NCBI GenBank assembly: GCA_021821235.1
Contig: JAKACS010000003.1
Coordinates: forward strand, 1-22,305
Reading direction: 5' to 3'
DNA from: Bacillota bacterium
GTDB lineage: Bacteria; Bacillota; Bacilli; Bacillales_B; DSM-18226
Length of the DNA stretch: 22,305 nucleotides
Part shown: positions 7,258 to 14,431 of the stretch, piece by piece
Position numbering within the stretch: the stretch's first letter is position 1
Layout of the letters: the number at the start of each line of letters is the position of its first letter
Notes under the pieces: model-generated
Told to the model about the DNA's origin: nothing
The model's input: only the letters and a program-made list of their open reading frames with translations
Databases searched by the model: none
Translations under genes and position numbers: made by a program

Positions 7258-8208
7258 TTATTTTGTTAAAGTAGTAACGGCGTCATCAATGACTTTTTCA
7301 CTGGCGACTGCTCCGTTGATTGTCCAGTAGCTTGGGTCATTGATTTCGTGGATTTTTCCATTCTTTACTGCATCGATGCCGTTCCAAATAGCGCTTTTTG
7401 CTAAAATATCCAATCCCGGCTCGCCTTTTTTACTGATAAGAAATAGGTGATCAGCTTTAATTTCTGGTAATTTTTCAAGTGTGATCGGATTCCACTGAGC
7501 AGCTGCACTGCCAAGTGATTCAACGAAAGCAGGTTTTTTCACACCAAGATCTTTGTAGAGAACATTTGCAGCAAAGCGATTTTCTTCAAAAAGATAAAAT
7601 TTGTCGCCCATTACCCATATTATTGCAGCTGTTTGATCGCCAACTGATTGATTGATGTTTGCCTTTGCTTCTGCTGCTTTTTCATCATATTGTTGTAGAA
7701 ACTTCTTTGCTTCGGTTTGTTTATTTAAAATTTTCCCCATTTCGGAAAGTTGCTGTCTCCAATCTGCGCTGACTTCTTCTTTAAAGACATACGTTGGGGC
7801 AATTTTTTTATACTCTTCGTATTGCCCTTTTTGAATCGCAGCAGGAGAGCTGAAAATCAGTAAATCAGGATTTTTGCTGATCACTTGTTCAACTGGGAGA
7901 TCCCAGCTAATTTTAGGAACTCCTTTTAATTCTGGCTGTAAATAATCTAAAACTGTTTCACCAATCGACCATTGAGCTGATGGCTTCACTCCTAAAGCAA
8001 CAAGTGAATCTTCCAAATAAGGTGCAATAATTCGTTTCGGATTTGCTGGAATGGTGACTTCACCCATTGCATCCTTTAGTGTTATCGCTGCATTCTTAGT
8101 CTTTTCTTTTTTTGTTGTCTTTGAACCCCCAGAGTTTCCGCAGGCAGTTACCAAAACCAACATAAATAATAAAGTCAAAGCCAAATAAACTCGTTTTTTT
8201 CGTAACAT
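7258..8208 (-). CDS. Iron-siderophore ABC transporter substrate-binding lipoprotein (FhuD/YfiY-like)
   Basis: A 316-residue class III binding protein anchored outside the membrane. The signal peptide MLRKKR plus a hydrophobic core ends in the lipobox LVTAC, with Cys23 as lipidation site, followed by a Gly/Ser/Lys linker. The Peripla_BP_2 domain begins near residue 50 (VTIPANPKRIIAPYLEDSLVALGV), with PVEQVISKNPDLLIF and KKIAPTYVF as family blocks and IWNGIDAVKNGKIHEI near the C-terminus. AGGAGG sits 6 bases before ATG 8208. The GTG start at 8235 would include the SD in the coding region. It is divergent from the permease operon, as fhuD is from fhuBGC in B. subtilis, and is controlled by a Fur box over its -10. 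Substrate (hydroxamate such as ferrichrome, or a citrate-hydroxamate) cannot be decided. Confidence 0.9.
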   Translation of the reverse strand: MLRKKRVYLALTLLFMLVLVTACGNSGGSKTTKKEKTKNAAITLKDAMGEVTIPANPKRIIAPYLEDSLVALGVKPSAQWSIGETVLDYLQPELKGVPKISWDLPVEQVISKNPDLLIFSSPAAIQKGQYEEYKKIAPTYVFKEEVSADWRQQLSEMGKILNKQTEAKKFLQQYDEKAAEAKANINQSVGDQTAAIIWVMGDKFYLFEENRFAANVLYKDLGVKKPAFVESLGSAAAQWNPITLEKLPEIKADHLFLISKKGEPGLDILAKSAIWNGIDAVKNGKIHEINDPSYWTINGAVASEKVIDDAVTTLTK

Positions 8209-8239
8209 TTTTATCCTCCTATGATAACGTTTCACTAAT

Positions 8240-8258
8240 GGAAATGATAATCATTTTC
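8240..8258. promoter_or_regulatory. Fur box on the lipoprotein promoter
   Basis: The 19-mer GGAAATGATAATCATTTTC matches the classical Fur consensus at 16 of 19 positions. It covers the -10 element of the minus-strand promoter, so Fur with iron would block RNA polymerase. Confidence 0.88.
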
Positions 8259-8272
8259 AATAATGCTGTCAA
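8244..8272 (-). promoter_or_regulatory. Sigma-A promoter of the siderophore-binding protein gene
   Basis: On the minus strand TTGACA (8272-8267), a 17-base spacer and TATCAT (8249-8244) form a near-consensus promoter. It starts transcription about 30 bases before the ATG at 8208. Confidence 0.8.
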
Positions 8273-8344
8273 TAAACGAAATGAAAAAAATTTGAATAAA
8301 TTGTGAAGGATATTTATGGGTGTGTATTTTCTTTAATCGAGTTC

Positions 8345-8374
8345 TTGAAAAGAGCAGGTATTCTATTTTATACT
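8345..8374 (+). promoter_or_regulatory. Sigma-A promoter of the permease/ATPase operon
   Basis: TTGAAA (8345-8350), 18 bases, TATACT (8369-8374). The predicted transcription start near 8381 lies within the second Fur box. Confidence 0.7.
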
Positions 8375-8378
8375 TAGT

Positions 8379-8397
8379 GATAATGATTATCATTATA
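8379..8397. promoter_or_regulatory. Fur box on the permease operon promoter
   Basis: GATAATGATTATCATTATA matches the Fur consensus at 18 of 19 positions and covers the predicted transcription start. It is stronger than the box at 8240-8258 by match count. Confidence 0.93.
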
Positions 8398-8435
8398 AAA
8401 AAGAGTGTTCTTTATCTGGAGAGGGTGTCAGATTT

Positions 8436-9482
8436 TTGTTTCGGCTTGTTATGCATGAAAATTTGAATGAAGAGAAAAACGGAACGATGATGCAATTAAA
8501 AGGTATTTTTTTAATCGTTCTCCTATCGCTTTTGACAATTATTTTTGTAGGATTTTCGATATCTTACGGTGCGGTAGCTATTAAGCTAACCACTGTTTGG
8601 GAAGCAGTAACCAATTTTAATCCGAAGATTACCTCACATCAAATCATTCAAGAAATTCGTTTGCCGCGGGCGATTGGCGCAGTGCTGGTTGGCGCGTTTC
8701 TTTCCGTTTCGGGTGCCGTTATGCAAGGCCTTACACGGAATCCGCTCGCATCCCCTTCGATCATGGGGGTAACAGACGGCGCTGCGTTTGCACTTGTTAT
8801 TACGATGTCTTTTCTTCCATCTGTGACAATGTTAGGTATGACTTTTTCCTCTTTTATCGGCGCGGGTCTTGGTACAGCGCTTGTTTTTACTATTGGTGCT
8901 TTTTCCAAAGGGGGATTAACGCCCGCAAAACTGGCACTTGCTGGAGTTGCAATCGGTTCGATGCTCAGTGCGGTATCAAGCGCAATCGCATTACAAACGC
9001 AAGTGGCGAAAAATATGAGCTTTTGGTATGCAGGAGGGTTAACATCGCTTAACTGGACATCCATTAAAATTTTGCTTCTCGCGGGCGGAATTGGCTTGAT
9101 AGTAGCAATGTACATTTCAAAATCAATAACCATTCTCAGCCTTGGTGAGGAAGTATCAAAAGGTCTCGGACAAAATACGATCTTAGTCAAGTCACTGGGG
9201 GTCTTGGTCGTGTTGCTATTAACAGGAGCTGCAGTATCTGTCGCAGGCCCGGTCGGTTTTATTGGACTCGTTGTTCCACATATTGCCCGATTTCTTATTG
9301 GTTCGGATTACCGCTGGATCATCCCGGTTTCGGCAATTTTCGGCGGTTTGTTGCTCGTCATGGCTGACCTTGGTTCAAGAATGGTCAATGCCCCGTATGA
9401 AACCCCTGTTGGCGCAATAACGGCACTTATTGGGGTTCCCTTTTTCTTATTTCTTGTTCGTGGAGAAAGGAGAGGGATCTAA
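8436..9482 (+). CDS. FecCD-family iron-siderophore permease, first subunit (FhuB-like)
   Basis: A membrane subunit of the siderophore ABC importer; 348 residues from TTG 8436, which has GGAGAGG at 8419-8425. Internal ATGs at 8451 and 8487/8490 have weaker SDs, so the first ~17 residues are uncertain. About nine to ten membrane segments begin after a short hydrophilic N-terminus. The FecCD blocks are clear: LPRAIGAVLVGAFLSVSGAV then QGLTRNPLASPSIMGVTDGA (about residues 72-115), and GPVGFIGLVVPHIARFLIG in the C-terminal third, the region that contacts the ATPase. The stop overlaps the next start (TAATG). The pair of different FecCD proteins forms the heterodimeric channel. Confidence 0.92.
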   Translation: MFRLVMHENLNEEKNGTMMQLKGIFLIVLLSLLTIIFVGFSISYGAVAIKLTTVWEAVTNFNPKITSHQIIQEIRLPRAIGAVLVGAFLSVSGAVMQGLTRNPLASPSIMGVTDGAAFALVITMSFLPSVTMLGMTFSSFIGAGLGTALVFTIGAFSKGGLTPAKLALAGVAIGSMLSAVSSAIALQTQVAKNMSFWYAGGLTSLNWTSIKILLLAGGIGLIVAMYISKSITILSLGEEVSKGLGQNTILVKSLGVLVVLLLTGAAVSVAGPVGFIGLVVPHIARFLIGSDYRWIIPVSAIFGGLLLVMADLGSRMVNAPYETPVGAITALIGVPFFLFLVRGERRGI

Positions 9483-10501
9483 TGTACGGATTTGCATTAA
9501 AAAAGAAAAAATTTGTAGGCATCATGTGTGGATTATTCATTTTAACTGTTGTTCTTTTTGCAATAAGCTTAAATTTGGGGGTAGTTCGGATTGCCCCGAT
9601 CGATGTGTTTAACACGCTTATCGGTTTTGGAACACCGCGAGATCAAATGATCTTAATGGATTTAAGGTTACCGCGCATGATATTGTCTTTGTTGATAGGC
9701 GCCGGATTAGCGGTTTCTGGGGCGATACTTCAGGGAATCACAAAAAATGAATTAGCCGATCCAGGAATTCTTGGAATCAACAGCGGAGCTGGCCTTTTTG
9801 TAATTCTGTTTATCTATTATTTCCAAGGTTCAATGAATCAGATCAGTACGTTAGGAATCTTCTTAATGCCGCTCTTTGCTTTAGCAGGTGCACTTGCTGC
9901 CGCTTTATCGATCTATCTATTGTCGTGGAAAAAAGGAATTGACCCAGTTCGGCTTATCTTAGTAGGAATTGGTGTCAATTCAGGTTTTGGGGCCGCGATT
10001 ATCATTTTTCAACTGAAAATGAATCCACAGGATTTTATGCAGGCGGCTGTTTGGCTATCCGGGGATATTTGGGGAGCTAATTGGAAAATTGTTTCGATTC
10101 TTGCAGTCGTTTTTCTGTTATTAATCCCCTATACCATTTATAAAGCAGCAAGCATAAATATCCTAAATTTAGGTGATCATATTGCTGTTGGTCTAGGCAT
10201 TCGTGTGGAAAGGGAAAGAAAATGGTTGCTTGTTATTGCTGTGGCTTTGGCAGGCTTTAGCGTGGCTGCTGGTGGAGGGATTGCCTTTCTCGGATTAATC
10301 GCTCCACATATTGCTAAACGCCTAATCGGGCCTGCCCATCAGCTCCTTTTGCCAATTACCGCATTATTAGGGGCGTTTTTATTGCTGTTTGCTGATACGC
10401 TTGGCAAAAATCTTCTTGCCCCAACCCAAATACCAGTTGGCATTGTTGTCGCCATTTTAGGTGCACCTTATTTTATTTATCTCTTAATGAAAGTTAAATG
10501 A
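9482..10501 (+). CDS. FecCD-family iron-siderophore permease, second subunit (FhuG-like)
   Basis: A second permease of 339 residues, about nine to ten membrane segments. The family blocks are LPRMILSLLIGAGLAVSGA, QGITKNELADPGILGINSGAG, and GGIAFLGLIAPHIAKRLIG. ATG 9482 shares its A with the upstream TAA stop, and AAAGGAG lies within the end of the first permease gene about ten bases earlier, so translation is coupled. It partners the preceding permease in the membrane. Downstream, its TGA overlaps an ATG of the ATPase reading frame (10498), although the ATPase probably starts later. Confidence 0.92.
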   Translation: MYGFALKKKKFVGIMCGLFILTVVLFAISLNLGVVRIAPIDVFNTLIGFGTPRDQMILMDLRLPRMILSLLIGAGLAVSGAILQGITKNELADPGILGINSGAGLFVILFIYYFQGSMNQISTLGIFLMPLFALAGALAAALSIYLLSWKKGIDPVRLILVGIGVNSGFGAAIIIFQLKMNPQDFMQAAVWLSGDIWGANWKIVSILAVVFLLLIPYTIYKAASINILNLGDHIAVGLGIRVERERKWLLVIAVALAGFSVAAGGGIAFLGLIAPHIAKRLIGPAHQLLLPITALLGAFLLLFADTLGKNLLAPTQIPVGIVVAILGAPYFIYLLMKVK

Positions 10502-10563
10502 AATTTTACTGGTCTCTCGCGACATCGTTTTTTGACTTACTAAATAAAGGAGATATGTACAAA

Positions 10564-11352
10564 ATGGTTTCACTTTTAACAGAGAGCCTAACGATTGGCT
10601 ACGGAGATAAGATTATCGTGGAAGAACTGAATTTAACGATCAATAAAGGAGAAATAACGACTATTATCGGAGCAAATGGATGTGGGAAATCAACGATCTT
10701 AAAAACAATGGCCCGGGTTCATGCAGCAAAATCTGGCGCTATTTACCTTGATGGAAAAACCATTCACCAAATTCCAACGAAAGAAATTGCCAAGAAGATG
10801 GCGGTTCTCCCGCAAAGCCCTGAGGCACCGAGCGGATTAACCGTTTATGAGCTGATTTCTTTTGGACGTTCTCCCTATCAAAAAGGATTTGGAAGATTAT
10901 CGGAAAAGGATCGCAAGGTCATTCAATGGGCATTAGAGGTTACGAATCTAGTAGCGTTTGCAAACCATCCTGTTGATGCTCTCTCCGGCGGACAGCGGCA
11001 GCGAGCTTGGATTGCCATGGCTGTTGCCCAAGAAACCGATTTATTGCTATTGGATGAACCAACAACCTATTTAGATATGGCTCATCAGCTGGAGATCCTT
11101 CAGCTTCTTGAAAAGTTAAATCGACAGCAGGGGCGAACGATTGTAATGGTTATCCACGATTTGAACCTTGCCGCACGTTTTTCTCACCATATGGTCGCAC
11201 TTCGAGAGGGAAAAGTTATCAAAGAAGGTTGTGCCGAAGAGGTCATGACGCATCAAGTATTAAAAGAAGCTTTTCAAATTGATGCCCAAATAGCAAAAGA
11301 TCCAAGAACAAACAAACCAATTTGTGTCTCCTACGACATCCTTGAATTTTAG
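10564..11352 (+). CDS. Iron-siderophore ABC transporter ATP-binding protein (FhuC-like)
   Basis: The ATPase that powers the importer, on the cytoplasmic face. With the start at ATG 10564 it has 262 residues, all typical: Walker A GANGCGKST (36-44), Q-loop Gln84, signature LSGGQRQR (140-147), Walker B LLLLDEP (160-166), D-loop YLD, and H-loop His198 (VIHDLN). Start choice: the frame is open from ATG 10498, which overlaps the permease stop, but those first 22 residues do not match the family. AAAGGAG at 10546-10552 serves ATG 10564 (11 bases) better than ATG 10555 (2 bases). It is the last gene of the Fur-regulated operon. Confidence 0.94.
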   Translation: MVSLLTESLTIGYGDKIIVEELNLTINKGEITTIIGANGCGKSTILKTMARVHAAKSGAIYLDGKTIHQIPTKEIAKKMAVLPQSPEAPSGLTVYELISFGRSPYQKGFGRLSEKDRKVIQWALEVTNLVAFANHPVDALSGGQRQRAWIAMAVAQETDLLLLDEPTTYLDMAHQLEILQLLEKLNRQQGRTIVMVIHDLNLAARFSHHMVALREGKVIKEGCAEEVMTHQVLKEAFQIDAQIAKDPRTNKPICVSYDILEF

Positions 11353-11460
11353 TATTTTCTCATAGTGTGGTGGAGTAAAACTAAATAGTTTAGCTCTATC
11401 TAAATATTAAATGTACACCCCTTGATCATGAAATAACACCATGGAGTTTTCATAAAATTA

Positions 11461-11539
11461 AAAATGCAAAAAAGAATTATACAGATAAGTGCATCTAAGC
11501 GATCCTTCGTCCAAATTAGAAGGATCGCTTTTGCATTTT
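11461..11539. terminator. Strong hairpin with a second outer arm pair after the siderophore operon
   Basis: The inner stem is a perfect 12-bp repeat, AAGCGATCCTTC (11497-11508) and GAAGGATCGCTT (11519-11530), followed by TTGCATTTTA. An outer pair, AAAATGCAAAA (11461-11471) and TTTTGCATTTT (11529-11539), can also pair, partly competing with the inner stem. It ends about 110-190 bases after the ATPase stop and most simply terminates that operon. The rest of the 343-base gap (11353-11695) holds AT-rich sequence and the promoter listed next. Confidence 0.65.
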
Positions 11540-11579
11540 AAGATATATTAAAAGTGACAACTCATATTTATTAAATAGG

Positions 11580-11609
11580 TTGTCAATAACCTTGTTTTTC
11601 TGTTATGAT
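11580..11609 (+). promoter_or_regulatory. Probable promoter of the BCCT pseudogene
   Basis: TTGTCA (11580-11585), 18 bases, TATGAT (11604-11609). The -35 lies in the right arm of an inverted repeat, TGACAAC (11555-11561) and GTTGTCA (11579-11585), which may be an operator. Confidence 0.55.
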
Positions 11610-11695
11610 AATCTTTGGCGACTTTAGATAGGGCGGATGTCCTTGGATAAAATAGAGGGAAAAGGAAACAATTTTACTATAATTGGAGGGATTCT

Positions 11696-12401
11696 GTGAC
11701 AAAAATGAAAAAGTTATCACCAGTGTTTTTTGTTTCAGTGATAGTGACTGGACTGTTTATTATTTGGGGGTTAATTCCAAAAAGTATTTTGCCAAAAGCA
11801 AATCTTGATCATGTAACAACCATTTTACAAGGGGTAATTTTGGAAAAGTTTGGTTGGTTTTACTTGCTATCAGCTTCCGTTTTTTTACTATTTTCACTTC
11901 TATTAATTTTTACGAAATACGGAAACATCAGGCTTGGTAAAGACAGTGACCGCCCTGATTTTGGCTATTTGACATGGTTTGCGATGCTCTTTAGTGCTGG
12001 GATGGGAATATTTTAAAAACAAGGCAATTATGGATGTCATTAATACAAGCGGCAGCGAGGTGGCGCTGTTTACAGTACTGGAAAACTTTCCGTTTTCGAC
12101 GGTGTTTTCGTTGCTTGCGATTTTTCTGATTAGTACTTTCTTTATTACGTCCGCCGATTCCGCCACATTTGTGCTCGGTATGCAGACAACGAATGGAAGT
12201 CTCAATCCGCCAAATCGAGTGAAGTTTGTTTGGGGAATTATCCAATCGGCTTCAGCCGCATTGCTTCTTTGGACTGGTGGACTGGAAGCATTGCAGCGGG
12301 CATCGATTATTGCAGCTCTTCCGTTTACCGTAGTCATGCTACTGATCGTTGTCTCATTATTGAAATCTTTTAAAGACGAACGGCTGCTTCCAGAAAAATA
12401 A
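11696..12401 (+). pseudogene. BCCT (betaine/carnitine/choline) transporter with a large internal deletion
   Basis: The 5' part, from GTG 11696 (GGAGGG six bases upstream), encodes 106 residues of a BCCT carrier. It has two complete membrane segments and the conserved RPDFGYLTWFAMLFSAGMGI, then stops at 12014-12016. The 3' part is in another frame from about 12012 to the TAA at 12399-12401. It encodes the C-terminal region of the same family: FPFSTVFSLLAIFLISTFF, then ITSADSATFVLGMQTT, and ASIIAALPFTVVMLL. BCCT proteins are ~500 residues, so roughly half, including the substrate-binding aromatic core, is missing, and the join is also out of frame. OpuD-like glycine betaine uptake is the closest role I recognise. 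The product cannot transport. Promoter, SD and terminator are still intact, which suggests a recent loss. Confidence 0.9.
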
Positions 12402-12410
12402 TCCAAACAC

Positions 12411-12441
12411 AAAAAGGAAGCCATATTTCGGCTTCCTTTTT
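12411..12441. terminator. Bidirectional terminator between BCCT remnant and hydrolase gene
   Basis: A perfect 12-bp stem, AAAAAGGAAGCC (12411-12422) / GGCTTCCTTTTT (12430-12441), with a 7-base loop. T runs on both strands suit the convergent genes on either side. Confidence 0.88.
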
Positions 12442-12498
12442 GCAGTTATTATCCGTAGTAAAGTGTTTATTTTATGTTGCGATCGTTCGCTAAGAGAA

Positions 12499-13275
12499 TT
12501 ACCGCAAACTGTTTAATACGCTATACTTAATAGTGTTTTTTGCAATAAATTGGCAGCATTGTTTCGCAATCATCTTTTTTTCATTGTCCATGGAAGCGAC
12601 ATGATACGAATCGATAAGGGGGATAATTTCTTTCGTATAAGATTGAAGATTTGCCATGATATAATCAGTGTTTTCTGGAGGAACGACATGATCTTCAATC
12701 GATTGAAAGGCCAAAACGGGGCAATGGACGCTCGAGAGATTTTCTCTTGTATCTTCCATTAATAATAGTAACTGGTTGATTGCGCGTAATGGTGTTTTAA
12801 AATAGGTAATTTCATGGACATCTTTCGCTTTTATATCCGGTTCTGGTTCATCAATATAGGGTGGCTTTTGTTTATTTCTATAAACTTCCATGTTAGGAAT
12901 GGTTTTTATTACAGCATTTATCAAAATGATCCCCTTAATTTCTGAAAATCTTGATGCAAGATTTAATGTTAAGGTGCCGCCCATTGATTGGCCAATTACA
13001 AATATTTCACTGCAGTACTGCTGCAAGTAATGATATCCTTTTTCTAAATCAAGGATCCAGTCTTGATAATGACAGTTTTCTAAGTCCTTATAATGCGTCC
13101 CATGTCCAGTTAAACGAACACCGTACACTGTATAGCCTTGAGAAGCAAGCTGTTCACCTAAATATTTAACACTTTGGGGTGTTCCGACAAATCCGTGAGA
13201 AAGCAGGATTCCAATTTGATTCCCCTTAAAAAAATAAGGTTCTGCACCCGAAACCACAGGATAATTTTCGACCAT
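12499..13275 (-). CDS. Alpha/beta hydrolase, carboxylesterase/monoacylglycerol-lipase type
   Basis: A 258-residue cytoplasmic serine hydrolase similar in layout to Bacillus/Geobacillus Est30-type carboxylesterases. Seen: oxyanion region LLSHGFVGTP (25-33), nucleophile elbow GQSMGG with Ser97, acid Asp195 in SIEDHVVPPEN, and His225 in SYHVASMD. No signal peptide is visible. Start: ATG 13275, with GGAGAG seven bases upstream; earlier in-frame ATGs at 13290 and 13281 overlap that SD. It is a single-gene unit read from a promoter in the gap to the divergent aldo/keto reductase gene. It ends at the shared terminator. Natural substrate unknown; short-chain acyl esters are the family guess. Confidence 0.87.
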   Translation of the reverse strand: MVENYPVVSGAEPYFFKGNQIGILLSHGFVGTPQSVKYLGEQLASQGYTVYGVRLTGHGTHYKDLENCHYQDWILDLEKGYHYLQQYCSEIFVIGQSMGGTLTLNLASRFSEIKGIILINAVIKTIPNMEVYRNKQKPPYIDEPEPDIKAKDVHEITYFKTPLRAINQLLLLMEDTRENLSSVHCPVLAFQSIEDHVVPPENTDYIMANLQSYTKEIIPLIDSYHVASMDNEKKMIAKQCCQFIAKNTIKYSVLNSLR

Positions 13276-13327
13276 GATCATTCTCTCCATTCATTTTGAT
13301 GAAAAGCGTGAGTAGTAAGATACATCA

Positions 13328-13364
13328 ATATTATATAAACTATTCCTATTAGTCAAGTAGGAAT
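13328..13364 (-). promoter_or_regulatory. Promoter with an operator-like inverted repeat for the hydrolase gene
   Basis: On the minus strand TTGACT (13356-13351) precedes TATAAT at 15 bases or TAATAT at 17 bases. The -35 is centred in an inverted repeat, ATTCCTA (13342-13348) and TAGGAAT (13358-13364), with a 9-base gap. A dimeric regulator bound there would cover the -35. Confidence 0.55.
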
Positions 13365-13417
13365 TATTTGATTTTCGAAACTTTGAATACGTTTTAGTTC
13401 GTTCTTTATGAAATACA

Positions 13418-13426
13418 TGCTACAAT
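13418..13426 (+). promoter_or_regulatory. Extended -10 element of the aldo/keto reductase gene
   Basis: TGC-TACAAT (TG at 13418-13419, -10 at 13421-13426) lies 34 bases before the ATG. The matching -35 is poor, so this depends on the extended -10. Confidence 0.45.
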
Positions 13427-13459
13427 AGAAGAGTCATCAATTAAAGGAGGTTGTCCAAG

Positions 13460-14386
13460 ATGAAGTACATACAGATTGCGAATACCGATTTGAAAGCGTC
13501 AAACATTGTCATGGGAAATATGCGGCTGAAAGAACTTTCTTTAAAAGACGCCGAAACGCTAATCCGTACGGCAATGGAAGAAGGAATTAATTTTTTCGAT
13601 CATGCAGACATCTACGGGGCAGGAACATGCGAGGAAATTTTCGCTGATGCCATTCAAATGAATGCGAGCATTCGGGAAAAAATGATCCTGCAAAGCAAAT
13701 GCGGTATCCGGGCAAAGGAAAATTATTTTGATTTTTCAAAAGAACATATCCTAAAGTCCGTGGATGGTATATTAAAGCGATTGAAAACGGATTATTTAGA
13801 CATTCTTCTCCTGCACCGCCCCGATCCATTGATGGAACCTGCGGAAGTAGCTGAAGCATTTGAAGAATTGCGCTCGAGCGGAAAAGTCAACTATTTTGGT
13901 GTTTCCAATTTCAACCCAACACAAATTGAGTTATTGAAAAAATATGTGCCGCAAAAGTTGGTCGTCAACCAGCTGCAGTTTAGCATTGCACATACGCCAA
14001 TGATTGATTCCGGCATCGCACTCAACATGCAAATTGACCAGGCGATCAACCGCGATAGCAGTATACTGGAATATTGCCGTCTTCATGATATGACAATCCA
14101 AGCATGGTCTCCATTCCAGCATGGCTTTTTCAAAGGAGTCTTTTTGGGAGATACAGAGAATTTTCCTGAATTAAATGAAGTTATCAACACCCTTGCGAAA
14201 AAATATGAAGTGACCGCAACGGCAATTGCAACGGCCTGGATTACGCGACATCCGGCTAATATTCAAGTTGTAACCGGAACGACAAAGCCTGGGCGCTTGC
14301 AGGAGGCATGTAAAGGTTCAGAAATCGCGTTAACACGTGAAGAGTGGTATCAAATTTACAAAGCGGCAGGAAATATGGTTCCGTAA
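13460..14386 (+). CDS. Aldo/keto reductase (YdhF/YcsN-like)
   Basis: A 308-residue NADPH-dependent (beta/alpha)8 oxidoreductase. The catalytic tetrad is complete: Asp47 and Tyr52 in FFDHADIYG, Lys80 in LQSKCGI, and His119 in ILLLHRPDPLM. FGVSNFNPTQI and the C-terminal TGTTKPGRLQEA are cofactor-binding family blocks. It resembles E. coli YdhF more than the beta-subunit-type reductases. The start is ATG 13460, with AAAGGAGG at 13444-13451, eight bases upstream. A TTG at 13451 overlaps the SD and is rejected. It stands alone, divergent from the hydrolase and followed by a strong terminator. Substrate unknown. Confidence 0.92.
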   Translation: MKYIQIANTDLKASNIVMGNMRLKELSLKDAETLIRTAMEEGINFFDHADIYGAGTCEEIFADAIQMNASIREKMILQSKCGIRAKENYFDFSKEHILKSVDGILKRLKTDYLDILLLHRPDPLMEPAEVAEAFEELRSSGKVNYFGVSNFNPTQIELLKKYVPQKLVVNQLQFSIAHTPMIDSGIALNMQIDQAINRDSSILEYCRLHDMTIQAWSPFQHGFFKGVFLGDTENFPELNEVINTLAKKYEVTATAIATAWITRHPANIQVVTGTTKPGRLQEACKGSEIALTREEWYQIYKAAGNMVP

Positions 14387-14394
14387 TAATAGCG

Positions 14395-14431
14395 AAAGCT
14401 TGAAGACAAATCATTGTCTCCAAGCTTTTTT
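14395..14431 (+). terminator. Terminator after the aldo/keto reductase gene
   Basis: A 15-base arm, AAAGCTTGAAGACAA (14395-14409), pairs with 14414-14428 with one mismatch and a 4-base loop. It is followed by T residues to 14431. It overlaps the stop codon of the convergent dehydrogenase gene and may serve that side weakly. Confidence 0.85.

Noticed and set aside
8648..9190. 180-codon minus-strand open frame opposite the first permease
   Set aside because: Rich in Pro/Thr/Ala as expected from the complement of a membrane protein gene; no start signals.
10498..10563. 22-residue N-terminal extension of the siderophore ATPase from an ATG overlapping the permease stop
   Set aside because: Residues do not resemble the family, and a good SD precedes the later ATG. 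Coupling through the overlap remains possible but is less likely.
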